Position numbers and translations under genes: made by a program. Under the pieces are notes generated by a model. The model ran no database searches. It was not told the origin of the DNA and worked only from the letters and a program-made list of their open reading frames with translations. A DNA stretch of 64,000 nt from assembly GCF_949987515.2 (NCBI RefSeq), contig NC_082685.1:31434668-31498667 (forward strand). The letters are read 5' to 3'. This document shows positions 24,828 through 35,239 of this stretch, piece after piece; the stretch's first letter is position 1, and the number at the start of each line of letters is the position of its first letter. This stretch comes from Delphinus delphis. Lineage: Eukaryota > Chordata > Mammalia > Artiodactyla > Delphinidae.

Positions 24828-27190
24828 TTTAATGTGGTAAAATGTACATAACATAAAATTTACTATTTTATCATTTTCAAGTGCACAGTTTGGTAGTGTA
24901 AAGTACATTTACATTATTGGCGATCATCACCACCATCTGTCTTTTTCACCTTTCCAAACTGTACCCATGAAACAAGAACTCTCCTTCCCCCCTGCAACCA
25001 CCGCAGCCCCTGACAACCACCATTCTACTTTCTACCTCTACGAATTTGACTACTCTAGATCCCTGAGTAGGAAAAACCTACAGTACTCCCGTGTTTCTCC
25101 TTTACTCTCACACTATGACCAAACTCACAGCGCTTCTAACACCAGGCATGGGTTTTCCCCCAGTAAGTGATTCTCTGCACCACCAGCTGGGTATCCTACA
25201 ATTTAACTCAATTCTGACACTATCTGATCCCACAAGTTAAGGATTCAGTCCTCCAAGACTGCTCCCACCCCACTATAGATGCCAATAGCAAGTCCAAGTT
25301 TTCACCTTTGTTTCTGATCTATTAGCTGTAAAGCTGACTTTCCACGACCCCCCATACAGATTCAATTAATTTGCTAGACTGGCTCACGGAACTCAGGGAA
25401 ACACTTACTTAAATTTACCAGTTTTTTAAAGGATTTGATAAAGGATACAGGTGAACATCCAGGTGGAGAAGATGCACAGAGTAAGGTATTCAGGACGGGG
25501 CTCCATGGCCTCTCTGGGTGTAGCACTCTCCCAGAACTTCCATGTGTTCAGCCATCCTGAAGCTCTCCAAACCCCACACTTTGGGGATTTTTATGTAGCC
25601 TTCACCAAGAAAGCATAATGGATCATTAACTCCATTTCCAGACCCTCTCCCCTCTCTGCCGAACAGGGAGGGCCTGAAAATTCCAAATTTCTAATCAGGG
25701 CTTGGTCTTTCTGGTGACAACCCCCTGTACAGGAGCCAACCTAGAGTCACCTCAGTAGAACAAAAGACACTCCTATCACCCAGGAAATTCAAAGGGATTT
25801 GGGAGCTCCATGTCAAGAACTAGAGTCAAAGACCAAATATTAAAACAAAAGATGATCCTAGTGCTCTTATTGCTCAGGAAATTCCATGGTTTTTAGGATC
25901 TCTGTGCCAGGAACTGGGAGCAGAGACCAATATGTACATTTGCTATTATTTCAGAGTATCTCACATAAGTGGAATCATACAGTATTTGTCTTCTTTTGTT
26001 TGGCTTATTTTACTTAGCATCATGTCTTTAAGTTTCAACCATGTCGTAGCATGTGTCAGAATTTTCTTCCTTTTTTAATGCTGAATAATATTCCATTGTA
26101 TGTATATATCACATTTTGCTTACCCATTCATCTGTTCATGGACACTTAGGTTGTTTCCTTCTTTCAACTATTGTGAATAATACTGCTATGAACATGTGGT
26201 ATAAATATCTGTTCAAGTCCCTGTTTTCAGTTCTTTGGGGTATGTACACAGAAGTAAAATTGCTGGATCATCTGACAATCTTATGTTTAATTTTTTGAGG
26301 GACTTCCAAAACATTTTTCACAGTGGCTACAGCATTTTGCATTTCCACCTGGAATGCACAAGGATTCCAATTTCTCCACATCCTAACCAAGACTTGCTAT
26401 TTTCTGTTTTGCTTTTTTTGTTTGTTCTTTAATGCCTTAAAAAAAAAAAAATAGCCATCTAAATAGGTGTGGAGTGGTATTGTTTTTGATTTGCATTTCC
26501 TTTATGATTAATGATGCTGAGTGTCTTTGTGTTCTTATTGACCATTAGTATATCTTCTTTTGATAAATGTCTATTTGCCGTTTTTTAATTTGCACTGGTT
26601 GTTATTATTGCTGTTGAATTATAAAGAGTTCTTTATATATTCTGGATATTAATCCCTCACCAGATATGATTTGCAAATATTTTCTCCCATTCTGTAGGTT
26701 GCCTTTTCACTTTATGATAGTGTCCTTTAACACAGAGAAGGTTTTAATTTTTAACTCCAATAAGTTTTCTTTAGTTGTCTGTGTTTCTGGTTTCGTATCA
26801 AAGAAATCATTGCCAAATCCAATGTCATGAAGCTTTTCCTCTTTATTTCTAAGAGTTTATAGTTTTAACTCTTCAGATCTTTGATCCCTTTTGACTGAAT
26901 TTTTGCAGGTGGTATAAAGGTAATGGCCCAGCTTTACTCTTTTGCATGTAAACACCCAGTTTTCCCAACACTACTTGTTGAAAGCACTGTCCTTTCCACA
27001 TTAAATGGTCTTGGCACCCTTGTCGAAAATCATTTGACCATATATGTGAGGGCTTATTACTAGGCTCTCTATTTTATTCCAAAAGTCTGTATGTTTGCCT
27101 TTATACCAGTACCACACTGTTTTAATGTAGCTTTGTAGTTAAGTTTTGAAACCAGGAAGTGTGAGACCTCCAACTTTATTCTTCTTGAAA
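24828..27190 (-). repeat. L1 LINE antisense, long 5'-truncated copy split by an LTR
   Basis: From its 3' UTR at the left ('gtggtaaaatgtacataaca', 'gatcatcaccaccatctg') it continues after an LTR insertion through 'aagtggaatcatacagtatt', 'tattccattgtatgtatata', 'ttcatctgttcatggacac', 'aaaattgctggatcatctga', 'ttaatccctcaccagatatg', 'aaatcattgccaaatccaat', 'ccagtaccacactgttttaa'. This is L1M-type ORF2 C-terminus and 3' UTR in antisense. It ends near 27190 (5' truncation). Confidence 0.8.
25105..25960 (-). mobile_element. Old LTR, same family as 2625-3275, opposite orientation (copy B)
   Basis: Reverse-complement landmarks match copy A: 'actggctcacggaactcagg', 'aggatttgataaaggataca', 'cttccatgtgttcagccat', 'gggatttttatgtagccttc', 'cagggcttggtctttctggt', 'aggaaattcaaagggatttg'. 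At its internal side 'cacagcgcttctaacaccag' (25127-25146) is the complement of a leucine-tRNA-like primer-binding motif. It sits inside the L1 at 24828-27190, whose sequence resumes at about 25960. Only the LTR and a few internal bases remain. Confidence 0.6.
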
Positions 27191-28957
27191 ATTACACCTC
27201 ATATTACATTTATGTGTATTATTAGATTATACACTTGGAGTCTTCAACCCTCTAGTTTTTAACACAGTGACTTGAACAGAGCCGATTCCTTACAAGTGGT
27301 TGTCAGGTATCTGGCTACCTTAGTGACTTTCCTTCCCAATTTAACTTCAAAATTATATCCTAGTTCCACATCTCTTTCTCAGTACATTCTTTAATGAAAT
27401 GTCTTAATTTCACATCTTTTGTAGTTTGCAATTTTTTTCAGCTATCTAAAAGCACTGATTGCATTATTTCATGATGTAATGTTTGTTTTAAAAAAGTCGT
27501 TGACATCATGAACTAAGGCTAATTTGTTATACTTGTATTTAATGTATCATCATCTATGGGGTGAATTAAATTGAATATTTATATTGATATTAGAAAAAAT
27601 TAAGGCTAAAAAAACATTAGGTTACAAAGTTAAAATCCCTGGCAGGGAAGAGTTAAAATATATAAGGCAAGGAAGAAGAGAATATTTTTAGCTGAGTTTT
27701 AAAGATAGTTAATGGGATGGAGAGTCCTGGAAGGCTGTTCTAGATGGCAGATGGCCGATGGCTACAGAGCCGTCCTGATACAGTCCTGGCTGTGACGTTA
27801 GTTGAGGGAGTTGGGACTGGAGGAGAAGGGAGAAGCTGTGAAAAAGTAGTGATTCCAGAGTTTGAAGTGGTTTCAAAAGAGTATCTGTGAAAGTTCTATA
27901 AAAGTCTATCATGCTATCAATAAAAAGCAAAATCCTCCTGATATATTCTCATATGGAGAATTATCAAAAAACAGGGTATTTTATACATTGTGTCAAAAGT
28001 GATAAAATATTAATAGATGACCTCATTGTATCCTTACTATGTTTGAGGTGCAGGGCTAACAACTTTCTAAGAATTTCCTTTTCAACTAGGAAATGGTGGA
28101 GGTGGACCCAGGTCTGTCTCAGTCTCTTGACCTCTCTCTTACGTCACCTCCCTCAGCTATTTGTGGACAGCGTGACAGAGAAAAGACCAAGGACTCTTCT
28201 CTGTATCCTTATTTACCACTTTTTTTTCTCATTTTTAAAGGTAATAGAAACAGATGACTCCTATTCACCTCAAGAGTCTACATAGGGAACGTAAAGAAAT
28301 AAGAATAAAAGGCAAAATAAACATTTGACTGTGTTTTAGGACAATGTAACAGAAAACATTTCTAAACTAACAGTTTCTTTTTTTTTCTTTTTGTCTTCAA
28401 GAACTCATATTTTGAAAAGGGAATTTTAGAGTAAGATTTTGTTATTGTATAGAACTAAAGAGCTAGGCTTTCTTTTTTACTCATAGTCTATTTTCAAATG
28501 ACCTTTTTCTCTAAATACGAATACATCTACTTTAATATTAGGAAATTCAAGAGTAATGATCATTCTGGGGCTTTCCAGTGTTACTCTTATCATTTCTGAT
28601 TCCCTCCTTTCCTAATTAGACAATAGTTTGTCTTGTTAGGTGTGTGTAACAGTCATTCGGAGCTGTCATTGTACAGGGCACCCTACTCACTGTTGTGGGA
28701 GTACAGATTCTAAGAATAATTCTTGACCCTATGATTGAGTTGAGAACATGAGATATAAAAGAAAGATAAATGTATAGTGCAAATGATAAATGCTTTTAAT
28801 CTCAAGTGGAAAAAATCACTATGGCTTTCTTCTCTCTGATGCCTAAAATTTTGAGAGGCTTCTCTTTGTATGTCTGTGTGTGTGTTTGTGTGTGTAAGCA
28901 TTTTCGTGATAAATTATATATTTTTGCTAAGGAGTTGAGCAAATTTGTGCATTCAGC
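27191..28957. other. No gene; one ancient repeat trace
   Basis: About 27630-27880 ('ccctggcagggaagagtt', 'gttctagatggcagatggc', 'ggagaagggagaagctgtg') resembles a common ancient mammalian repeat. A short TG tract lies at about 28870-28897. The 124-codon open stretch at 27911-28285 (plus) has no recognisable domain. Confidence 0.4.
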
Positions 28958-28968
28958 ACTTACATGTA

Positions 28969-29253
28969 GGGCTTCCCTGATGGTGCAGTGGTTAAGAATC
29001 TGCCTGCCAATGCAGTGGACAGTTTGAGTCCTGGGCTGGGAAGATCCCACATGCTGCAGAGCAACTAAGCTCGTGTGCCAGAACTACTGAAGCCTGCTTG
29101 CCTAGAGCCCGTGCTCCGCAACAAGAGAAGCCACCACAATGAGAAGCTCACACATCACGACAAAGAGTCGCCCCCGCTCGCTGCAAATAGATAAAGCCTG
29201 TGTGCAGCAATGAAGACCCAACGCAGCCAAAAATAAAATAAATTAAAAAAAAT
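28969..29253 (+). mobile_element. CHR-1-like SINE with 11-bp target duplication
   Basis: Begins 'gggcttccctgatggtgcag', has A-box 'tggtgcagtgg', the body 'gagcaactaagctcgtgtgcc', 'agagcccgtgctccgcaaca', 'gaagacccaacgcagccaaa' and an A-rich tail. It is flanked by perfect direct repeats 'acttacatgta' at 28958-28968 and 29254-29264. This is the longer, older CHR form; it lacks the short-form 'gcggagcggctggg' core. Confidence 0.9.
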
Positions 29254-29264
29254 ACTTACATGTA

Positions 29265-29770
29265 ATTGACATTAGTGGAAATTCTAAACAACATATATCT
29301 CAGAATGTGGACCTCTTTCTTTACTAAACTCTGTCATTTTTAGTTTTGGCTTTTCTTCCTTAAATTAGAATTTGGAAAATATTCTTAACCTTACTTTCCT
29401 AGAATAGACCAGATTTTGTCTACCTGCATATGACATGAAGATAAGAAATAAGATATAAGGTACATTTTAAAACAAGATACCTTTGAATAGGGAATGAAAA
29501 TGTTTCTTTTCGATACTCACATTGCTTTATACTAAGCTTATTTTCAAGTGGATTGTCTCACTATGTGATATAATTATTAGCCATCATTTAGTGAGTTAAG
29601 TTCCATTATAGAATTTCTCTAGGGTCTGATGAGGCAGTATTCCTTTTTCTGCTTCATGACAGCCAAGACTGACATAGTGGAGGCCACTGCTTGATTAAAG
29701 TAAATGGCAGTCAGTGTGTATAAAATCTGGATGCCAACATGAGTACTTTTGTGGGTATTTAAAAAAATAT
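29265..29770. other. Unique AT-rich DNA upstream of the LIN28A retrocopy
   Basis: No ORF or repeat recognised. The last bases, 'tatttaaaaaaatat', offer a TT/AAAA-type L1 endonuclease site at the retrocopy junction. Confidence 0.5.
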
Positions 29771-29848
29771 AGCCCTTTGTCTCCAGACTTCTCTGGGGCC
29801 AGCAGCCGGCCGACCTGGGGCCCGGGGCCGCGGGTTCAACCGACTACC

Positions 29849-30448
29849 GTGAGCTCTGTGTCAAACCAGCAGTTTGCAGGTGGCCGGAGGAGGAGCAGGA
29901 GGACGCGGCCCGGGCGGCCGTGGAGCCGCAGCTGCTGTGCGGAGCCGGCATCTGTTAAGTGGTTCAACGTGCGCATGGGATTCGGCTTCCTGTCCGGGGT
30001 CACACTCGACCCCACCCTCACCCCGGCGGATGTCTTTGTGCACCAGAGTAAGCTGCACATGGAGGGCTTCCGGAGCCTGAAGGAGGGTGAGGCCGTAGAG
30101 TTCACCTTTAAGAAGTCTGCCAAGGGCCTGGAATCGATCCAAGTCACCGGCCCTGGTGGGGTGTCCTGCACTGGGAGCGAGAGGTGGCCCAAATGGAAGA
30201 ACATGCAGAAACGCAGATCAAAGGGAGATAGGTGCTACAACTGTGGAGGTCTAGGCCATCATGCCAAGGAATGCAAACGGCCACCCCAGCCCAAAGAGTG
30301 CCACTTCTGCCAGAGCATCAACCATATGGTAGCCTCGCGTCCACTGAAGGCCCAGCAAGCTCCCAGCTCCCAGGGAAAGCCAGCCTACTTTCGGCAGGAG
30401 GAAGAAGAGATCCATAGCCCTGCCATGCTCCCCGAGGCCCAGAATTGA
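29849..30448 (+). pseudogene. Degenerate LIN28A coding region within the retrocopy
   Basis: The ancestral start codon is GTG at 29849-29851 (context 'gactaccgtga'). The first 12 codons keep the parent frame to 'QQFAGG'. A net deletion then shifts the frame for about 70 bases (the old frame still reads as EDAARAA...EPQLL) and one extra T at 29955-29956 ('tctgttaag') restores it, so the downstream frame is open to the stop at 30446-30448. In the cold-shock domain RNP1 'GFGFL' (29978-29992) and RNP2 'DVFVH' (30029-30043) survive, but the loop between them lost about five residues and gained about three. The first zinc knuckle (30233-30274) keeps C-C-H-C; the second (30299-30340) has its last Cys changed to Arg (cgt, 30338-30340). 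The first in-frame ATG is at 29975, inside the cold-shock domain. The open frame also extends upstream to 29714 without an ATG. A translated product would need non-AUG initiation. Confidence 0.9.
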
Positions 30449-31252
30449 GCCACAGTGGATGGGGGCTATCCGTGTGTGATCAGAAAGTTTTGAGGAACAG
30501 GCATCGATCGGCAGAGTGGAGAAAGGGGGGACAGGGTGGGTAGGGGGCAGCTGGCACTGCCATATATCTCAGGCCGGGGTCTACAGTGTCACCCCCTCTT
30601 CCCTCTTGGTGGAGGGAAGGGGTGAGGCAAAGAAACTCCAATCATGCTCTATCCAAATGCACGTGAGGGCTTTGGGGGTAACCCTTCCTGCATGCTTTAT
30701 CTGAGTCTCCACCCCCAGAATCTCCAGCTTTTGAAAGTGGCCTGGATAGGGAAGTTGTTTTACTCTTCGAGAAGGATATGGAATAATAGTTCCCATGCCA
30801 GAGTGAAAAGATTAAGCATGAGACCAGATTGATGGACCCAAACCCACAAGCCACTACATTCTGTGGGAGGAAATATCTCAGGGGTAAGGCAGGGTTTTCC
30901 GCATCCTGTCTCCTCATAACCCCCTCCTGGGACAGAGTGCTGAGAACTGTCCCAAGCAATGGGTTGTGATGATAGGCAAAAGGGGGGTTGAGGGAACAGC
31001 TGCAGACCTGCTGCTTCTAAGCTCACTCCCACCCCATTCCGGGCCAATACAATTTTATTTATTTGCTCCCTTGGATGACTGTACCTTGGGTCCCAGTTTC
31101 TCCAGGATGCCAACTGTACTAGTTGTGTGCGAATGACGTATCTTGTGCATTTTAACTTTTTTTTCATAATATAAATATTCTGGTTTTGTATTTTTGTGTA
31201 TTTTAATCTAAGGCCCTCATTCCTGCACTGTGTTCTCAGGTACATGAGCAAT

Positions 31253-31260
31253 CTCAGGGA
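31253..31260 (+). promoter_or_regulatory. miR-125/lin-4 seed-match site (8mer) in retrocopy 3' UTR
   Basis: CTCAGGGA complements bases 2-8 of miR-125 with an A opposite base 1. LIN28 is a known miR-125 target, so this is an inherited site. Confidence 0.75.
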
Positions 31261-31355
31261 GAAGTCGGCAGCAGCTCCAGGTCTGCACAGCAGGAATACT
31301 TTCTGTTGCTGTATCACCAGAGAGAACAACTATTTGGAGTGTATAGCCTATTGAA

Positions 31356-31363
31356 CTACCTCA
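31356..31363 (+). promoter_or_regulatory. let-7 seed-match site 1 (8mer)
   Basis: CTACCTCA complements the let-7 seed with an A opposite base 1. LIN28A and let-7 repress each other in the parent pathway. Confidence 0.8.
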
Positions 31364-31996
31364 TTTTTGCCAACTAGAGCTGGCTTTTCTGCCATAGTGT
31401 CCTCTTGAAACCCCTCCATCTTCTATGTTTCATGGGAGACTAGGTTTTAACTGCGTTGCCCCATGGCATGGTCTCCTTCTACTGAAAGACTGGAAATTGG
31501 TCTGAACAGGAAAAGGTGGTACAGAGAGGTTAGGAGAGGCTGGGCCAGGTAAAAGGTGCAGAGAGGGGAAGCCAAGATTAGGCAGAGGTCATCTGTATGT
31601 GTGATAAAGGATTCCTGTTCCAGACCTGTAATCCCAGGGCATAGGACTCGCTTTACATACCAGGTCCATCCTTCACTGGATTGGGCTAGGCCTAACACAC
31701 AACAGGGTGTATTGTAAGTGTTTTTGTAAAAACTGTGAGTTGGTAAGGACAGGTTTTAAGAATGATGCCTCTGTACCCATCTTAAGCTGCCCAGGGATGG
31801 ATATATGAAACAAGGATAAGATCCTTAATCTTTAACAATTCTGGGCTTTTCCTCCTTGGTTTCCAGAGAGACCATCAGTGATGGCTTCTTTGTGGTTTCC
31901 CAGAGCCAGTGTCCTGCCCTGCTGCCGCAGTAATTAGCGTCACGGTAGCTAAAGGAGAAAAGGGGGTTTCATTTACATGCTGAGATCACTGCAAAC

Positions 31997-32004
31997 CTAC
32001 CTCA
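31997..32004 (+). promoter_or_regulatory. let-7 seed-match site 2 (8mer)
   Basis: A second CTACCTCA, about 640 bases after the first, also unmutated. Confidence 0.8.
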
Positions 32005-32216
32005 CTGTGTTGTAATGGGGCAAATGCAATAGAACACATTGGGTGATGTGTGTCTGATCCTGGGTTCTTGTCTCCCCCAATTGCTGCCCCCCTCTAGCTA
32101 TTGTATTTGTCTGGGCTTTGTAGGACTTCACAAGTAGCTGATCTGGTGGTTGCTAGGTGGCCTAGTTTGTGTAAATATAATGTGTTGGTCTTCTCCATGT
32201 TCTTTTGGGATTTTAT

Positions 32217-32224
32217 TGTTTACA
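32217..32224 (+). promoter_or_regulatory. miR-30 seed-match site (8mer)
   Basis: TGTTTACA complements the miR-30 seed. AT-rich and so more likely by chance than the let-7 sites, though miR-30 has been linked to LIN28 regulation. Confidence 0.5.
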
Positions 32225-33092
32225 AATTTCTTTTTATATTGAGAAAAATAGCCAAAGCGTCTTTGACAAAAGGTCTGCACCAGCCAAAAAGATCTGAAAC
32301 ATAAGATTGGGGGTCCCTCTTCTTGAAGTGGGAGGTCTTGAACTACACTTTCTTTTGTGTTCCTCTTCCTCTGTTTCCTATTTTGAACAAGATCTTCTGT
32401 TCTAAAAACTGTATTCCTACCCCCTCTTCTTTCCCCCTTCGTGCCCCCCCCAAAAATAGTCCATACCCATACACCTATACGTTTAATTTGTCTGTGATTA
32501 AATGATTTGTGCAAAAATCCTGAAGAAGCTAAGAACTCTCCATCCCTTGTTCCTAAGTCATGACCATTCCTTGATTTGATTCATGGCAAACAGACTGCTG
32601 TCTTTGGATGGATTAAAACCTACTTGAATCTCTAATCCTAGGGTAGAGAGGAGCAACGAGGTGGCCTTCCATGTAGAAAGTGGGGTTGGGAGACCACGAA
32701 AGGAAAGATGAATATATAGCCAAGTCACTCAGGAACTTTTATGCAGGTGCAAGAAACTTACGTCAAAGGGGCCACAAGATTGTTTAATAGGAGACGGACG
32801 AATTAACTCCATGTTTACTGCTAGAAACCAAAGCTTTGTGTGAAATCTTGAATTTATGGGGAGGGAGGGAGGGAGGGAGGGTAGAAAAGCATGTACCTGT
32901 TCTTCATCCCTTCCCCTCATTACTGAACTGCAGGAGACTGAGCCCCCTTGGGCTTTGGCGACCCATCTGTGTAGTGTTTATTTGTTGGTTGATTTTGCTG
33001 TGCCAGGTACTTCCTTTCCCATTTGCTATCATTTTGTAACACACAGGCTGACCCTTTTCCCTTCCCCTTCTTTTCCTTGGGAAAATACAATG

Positions 33093-33098
33093 AATAAA
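33093..33098 (+). terminator. Polyadenylation signal of the LIN28A retrocopy
   Basis: AATAAA about 15 bases upstream of the remnant A tract, as expected for the 3' end of the source mRNA. Confidence 0.85.
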
Positions 33099-33120
33099 GA
33101 CTTATTGGTACCGAAAAAAA

Positions 33121-33394
33121 TAATTTTATATATATATATATATAGTCTCCCAAAGTTGAGAGTGTAAAAAGTTTATAGCTCATCCCCTTTTCAGAATGGA
33201 AACAAGTTATTATTTGTTAGAATTTTTCTTTTTTCTAATGGCAGAGCAGACTGGGCAGGTCAAAACCAAATCCTAGAGTCTATGTGATTTATTTGGCTAT
33301 ATCTTTAGAGCAACCTCATCAGACCTACTCCCACACCATTACATAAAGTCAGTTTAGACCAGAAATCAGGGCATTAATCTTGGTATCCTGACCC
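33121..33394. other. AT tract and unassigned DNA
   Basis: A (TA)n tract lies at about 33126-33145, just after the retrocopy tail and possibly grown from it. The rest is unassigned. Confidence 0.5.
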
Positions 33395-33515
33395 AACTGG
33401 GAATTGACACTAACTAGACAAATGTCCTTAAACAAGCAACACTTTTTATGGGTCTCAGTTCTGTCACTTATAAAATAAGGGTACTAGATTACATAATATA
33501 TAAGAATCAGTGGTT
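33395..33515 (+). repeat. MIR SINE fragment
   Basis: Plus-strand MIR wording: 'aaacaagcaacactttttat', 'gggtctcagttctgtcactt', 'ataaaataagggtactagat'. Confidence 0.6.
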
Positions 33516-34739
33516 CCCCTAGGCAATTACTTTGAGGAAATAAATGCATTGCTGAAGTCTGAGATGGAAGATAAACAGAGTAGGAATAAAAAAAGTAATT
33601 AGTACCATGCTCTATTATCCAAGTTTGTTAAAGCAAGCACACTATTTTCTGAAAACAAAGAAACAAACAAATACAAATAGGAGTTTCAAAGAAGAAAGTA
33701 AATACAGGTTTAAAGTTCTTGGGACTATGTTTTAGTGTTAGATGATTTATATACTTTTTTAAAGTATTATTGAATACTAATGATAAATATGATGTTCTAG
33801 ATATAAAACTGAAGCTATGTAAAGCAGATTAAAAGGGAAACATTATGTTATCATTTACTGACTAATGCAAAATCTCCATCCATCCCATGGAGATTTTGGT
33901 ACCTGGTTTACTGTTCCTCTCTCCTGCCTTTGCTCTTGAACCATTTTAATAGTCACATAGATAATCCTTCCAAAATCCTGGTTCTAAGTTCCTTCAATTT
34001 CTCTCTTTAAATGAGTGTTCTCTATCCCATAGCACACTGTGATATTATTCAATAGTTGTTTTTCTTTTTTCAACCAGTTAATACATTTTCCCCATTACTT
34101 CCATTTCAGACATTCTAGCTTTCAAATATCACCCTCTATCTTTCAAGGTCTTCTCATTAATTTCCCAGTTTCAACAATTGCTATTCTACCCTAGAACCTA
34201 TAAGCTATTATTCTAGCACATTTCCATTGTTCTTCACCCTTTCATGTCCTAACTTCATCCTTGGCCAGTTTGAATCCCAGATATGAGTCTATCATCTCAT
34301 ATCTGGCCTCAACTATAACACAAACCCCCCTATCACTCATAATTGCCTGGAAATGCTGAAGTACTGGTTCAATTTATTTTTTTTTTTTTTATTCTACTCC
34401 TATCTGTAGACAGATGAGTAAGGCTGGAGCAAATAGAACCCTTTGACTGCATGCTACTATTAAACACTAAACAGTATAATTTGGGATAGACCAAATGTTA
34501 TCTCATCAACTCAAGGACATAATACCAACATGTTTCTCTTCTTCTATAACATTTAATTGTGCTCTCTACTGCATCTTTCCAATTAGAATACTGTATTATC
34601 AGGCCACTCAGGATGGTTGTTCTCTTGTTCTCTGTATATTCCCTGCTCCACCAGTCCTTTCTTCTCCTAGACTTATTCATATGACTGACCTCCCCTCTTC
34701 TATTTTTTGAATAAATGTTACACTCCATTTATAGTTATT
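33516..34739. other. No gene; pyrimidine-biased, possibly old L2 pieces
   Basis: About 33960-34330 is C/T-rich on the plus strand and loosely L2-like ('atcaccctctatctttcaag', 'ctctgcctttgctctt'-like). A T run lies at about 34376-34390. No gene-like ORF. Confidence 0.35.
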
Positions 34740-35235
34740 ATAATATATTGGCTATATCCCCTGTATTGTACAATATATCCTCATAGCTTATTTTATACAT
34801 AATAGTTTGTTCTTCTTAATTTCCTACCCCTATATTACCCCTCCTCACTTTCTTCTCCCCACGGGTGACCACTAGTTTGCTCTCTGTATCTGTAAGTTGG
34901 CTGCTTCTTTGTTATAGTCATTAGTTTGTTGTATTTTTAAGTTTCTGCATATAAGTGACATCATATAATGTTTTCTTTCTCCATCTAACTTATTTCACTT
35001 AGCATAACACCACCCAAGTCCATCCATGTTACTGCAAATGGCAAATTTTAATTCCTTTTTATGGCTGAGTAGTATTCCACTGTGTGTGTGTGTGTATGTG
35101 TACCGCATCTTCTTTATTCATCTGTTGATGGACACTGAAGTTGCTTCCATATCTTGGCAATTGTAAATAATGCTGTTATGAACACTGGGGTTCACATATC
35201 GTTTTGATTTTTTTTTTATTTTTATTTTTTGGATA
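34740..35235 (-). repeat. L1 LINE 3' part (antisense) of a 5'-inverted copy
   Basis: Antisense L1 3' UTR and ORF2 end: 'tacccctcctcactttcttc', 'gaccactagtttgctctctg', 'cttatttcacttagcataac', 'gctgagtagtattccactgt', 'ttcatctgttgatggacac', 'aataatgctgttatgaacac', 'ggatatataac'. It includes a TG tract at about 35082-35100. The adjoining 35240-35370 segment is L1 in the opposite orientation. Confidence 0.85.
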
Positions 35236-35239
35236 TATA

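Larger units (their letters stand above)
30449..33112 (+). other. LIN28A-derived 3' UTR of the retrocopy
   Basis: About 2.66 kb following the stop codon, long as in the parent LIN28A mRNA. It contains a (GGGA)n tract at about 32861-32881, let-7, miR-125 and miR-30 seed-match sites listed separately, and ends at the AATAAA hexamer. Overlapping ORFs (for example 30760-31329 minus, 189 codons) are most likely chance in GC-balanced DNA. Confidence 0.85.
29771..33120 (+). pseudogene. LIN28A (retropseudogene): Processed pseudogene (retrocopy) of LIN28A, near full length
   Basis: LIN28A is an RNA-binding protein that blocks let-7 precursor processing through a cold-shock domain and two CCHC zinc knuckles. 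Here the whole mRNA appears as one intronless block: part of the 5' UTR (29771-29848, 'gacttctctggggccagcag'), a coding remnant (29849-30448), and a 3' UTR of about 2.66 kb ending with AATAAA at 33093-33098 and a decayed A tract at about 33113-33119. The left flank is a TT/AAAA-like site; a target duplication cannot be defined because both flanks are A/T-rich. Lack of introns, poly(A) and truncated 5' UTR fit L1-mediated retroposition. The block is strikingly GC- and CpG-rich against its AT-rich surroundings. The ATG is lost and the coding part is damaged, so a functional LIN28 protein is unlikely; RNA-level function cannot be excluded. Related LIN28B lacks this 3' UTR and has a longer C-terminus, so LIN28A is the better parent. 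Confidence 0.93.

Noticed and set aside
24366..24840. Overlapping ORFs of 68-131 codons on both strands
   Set aside because: They are produced by the (GT)24 tract and the CHR SINE; the same peptide fragments recur wherever this SINE occurs (41.0, 43.5, 44.3, 48.8, 57.9, 59.9 kb).
29861..30204. Minus-strand ORFs of 93-122 codons opposite the LIN28A remnant
   Set aside because: GC-rich antisense shadows of the LIN28A coding sequence.
30760..31329. 189-codon minus-strand ORF across the LIN28A 3' UTR
   Set aside because: It lies antisense to a sequence explained as a 3' UTR and has no recognisable domain; long but most likely chance.
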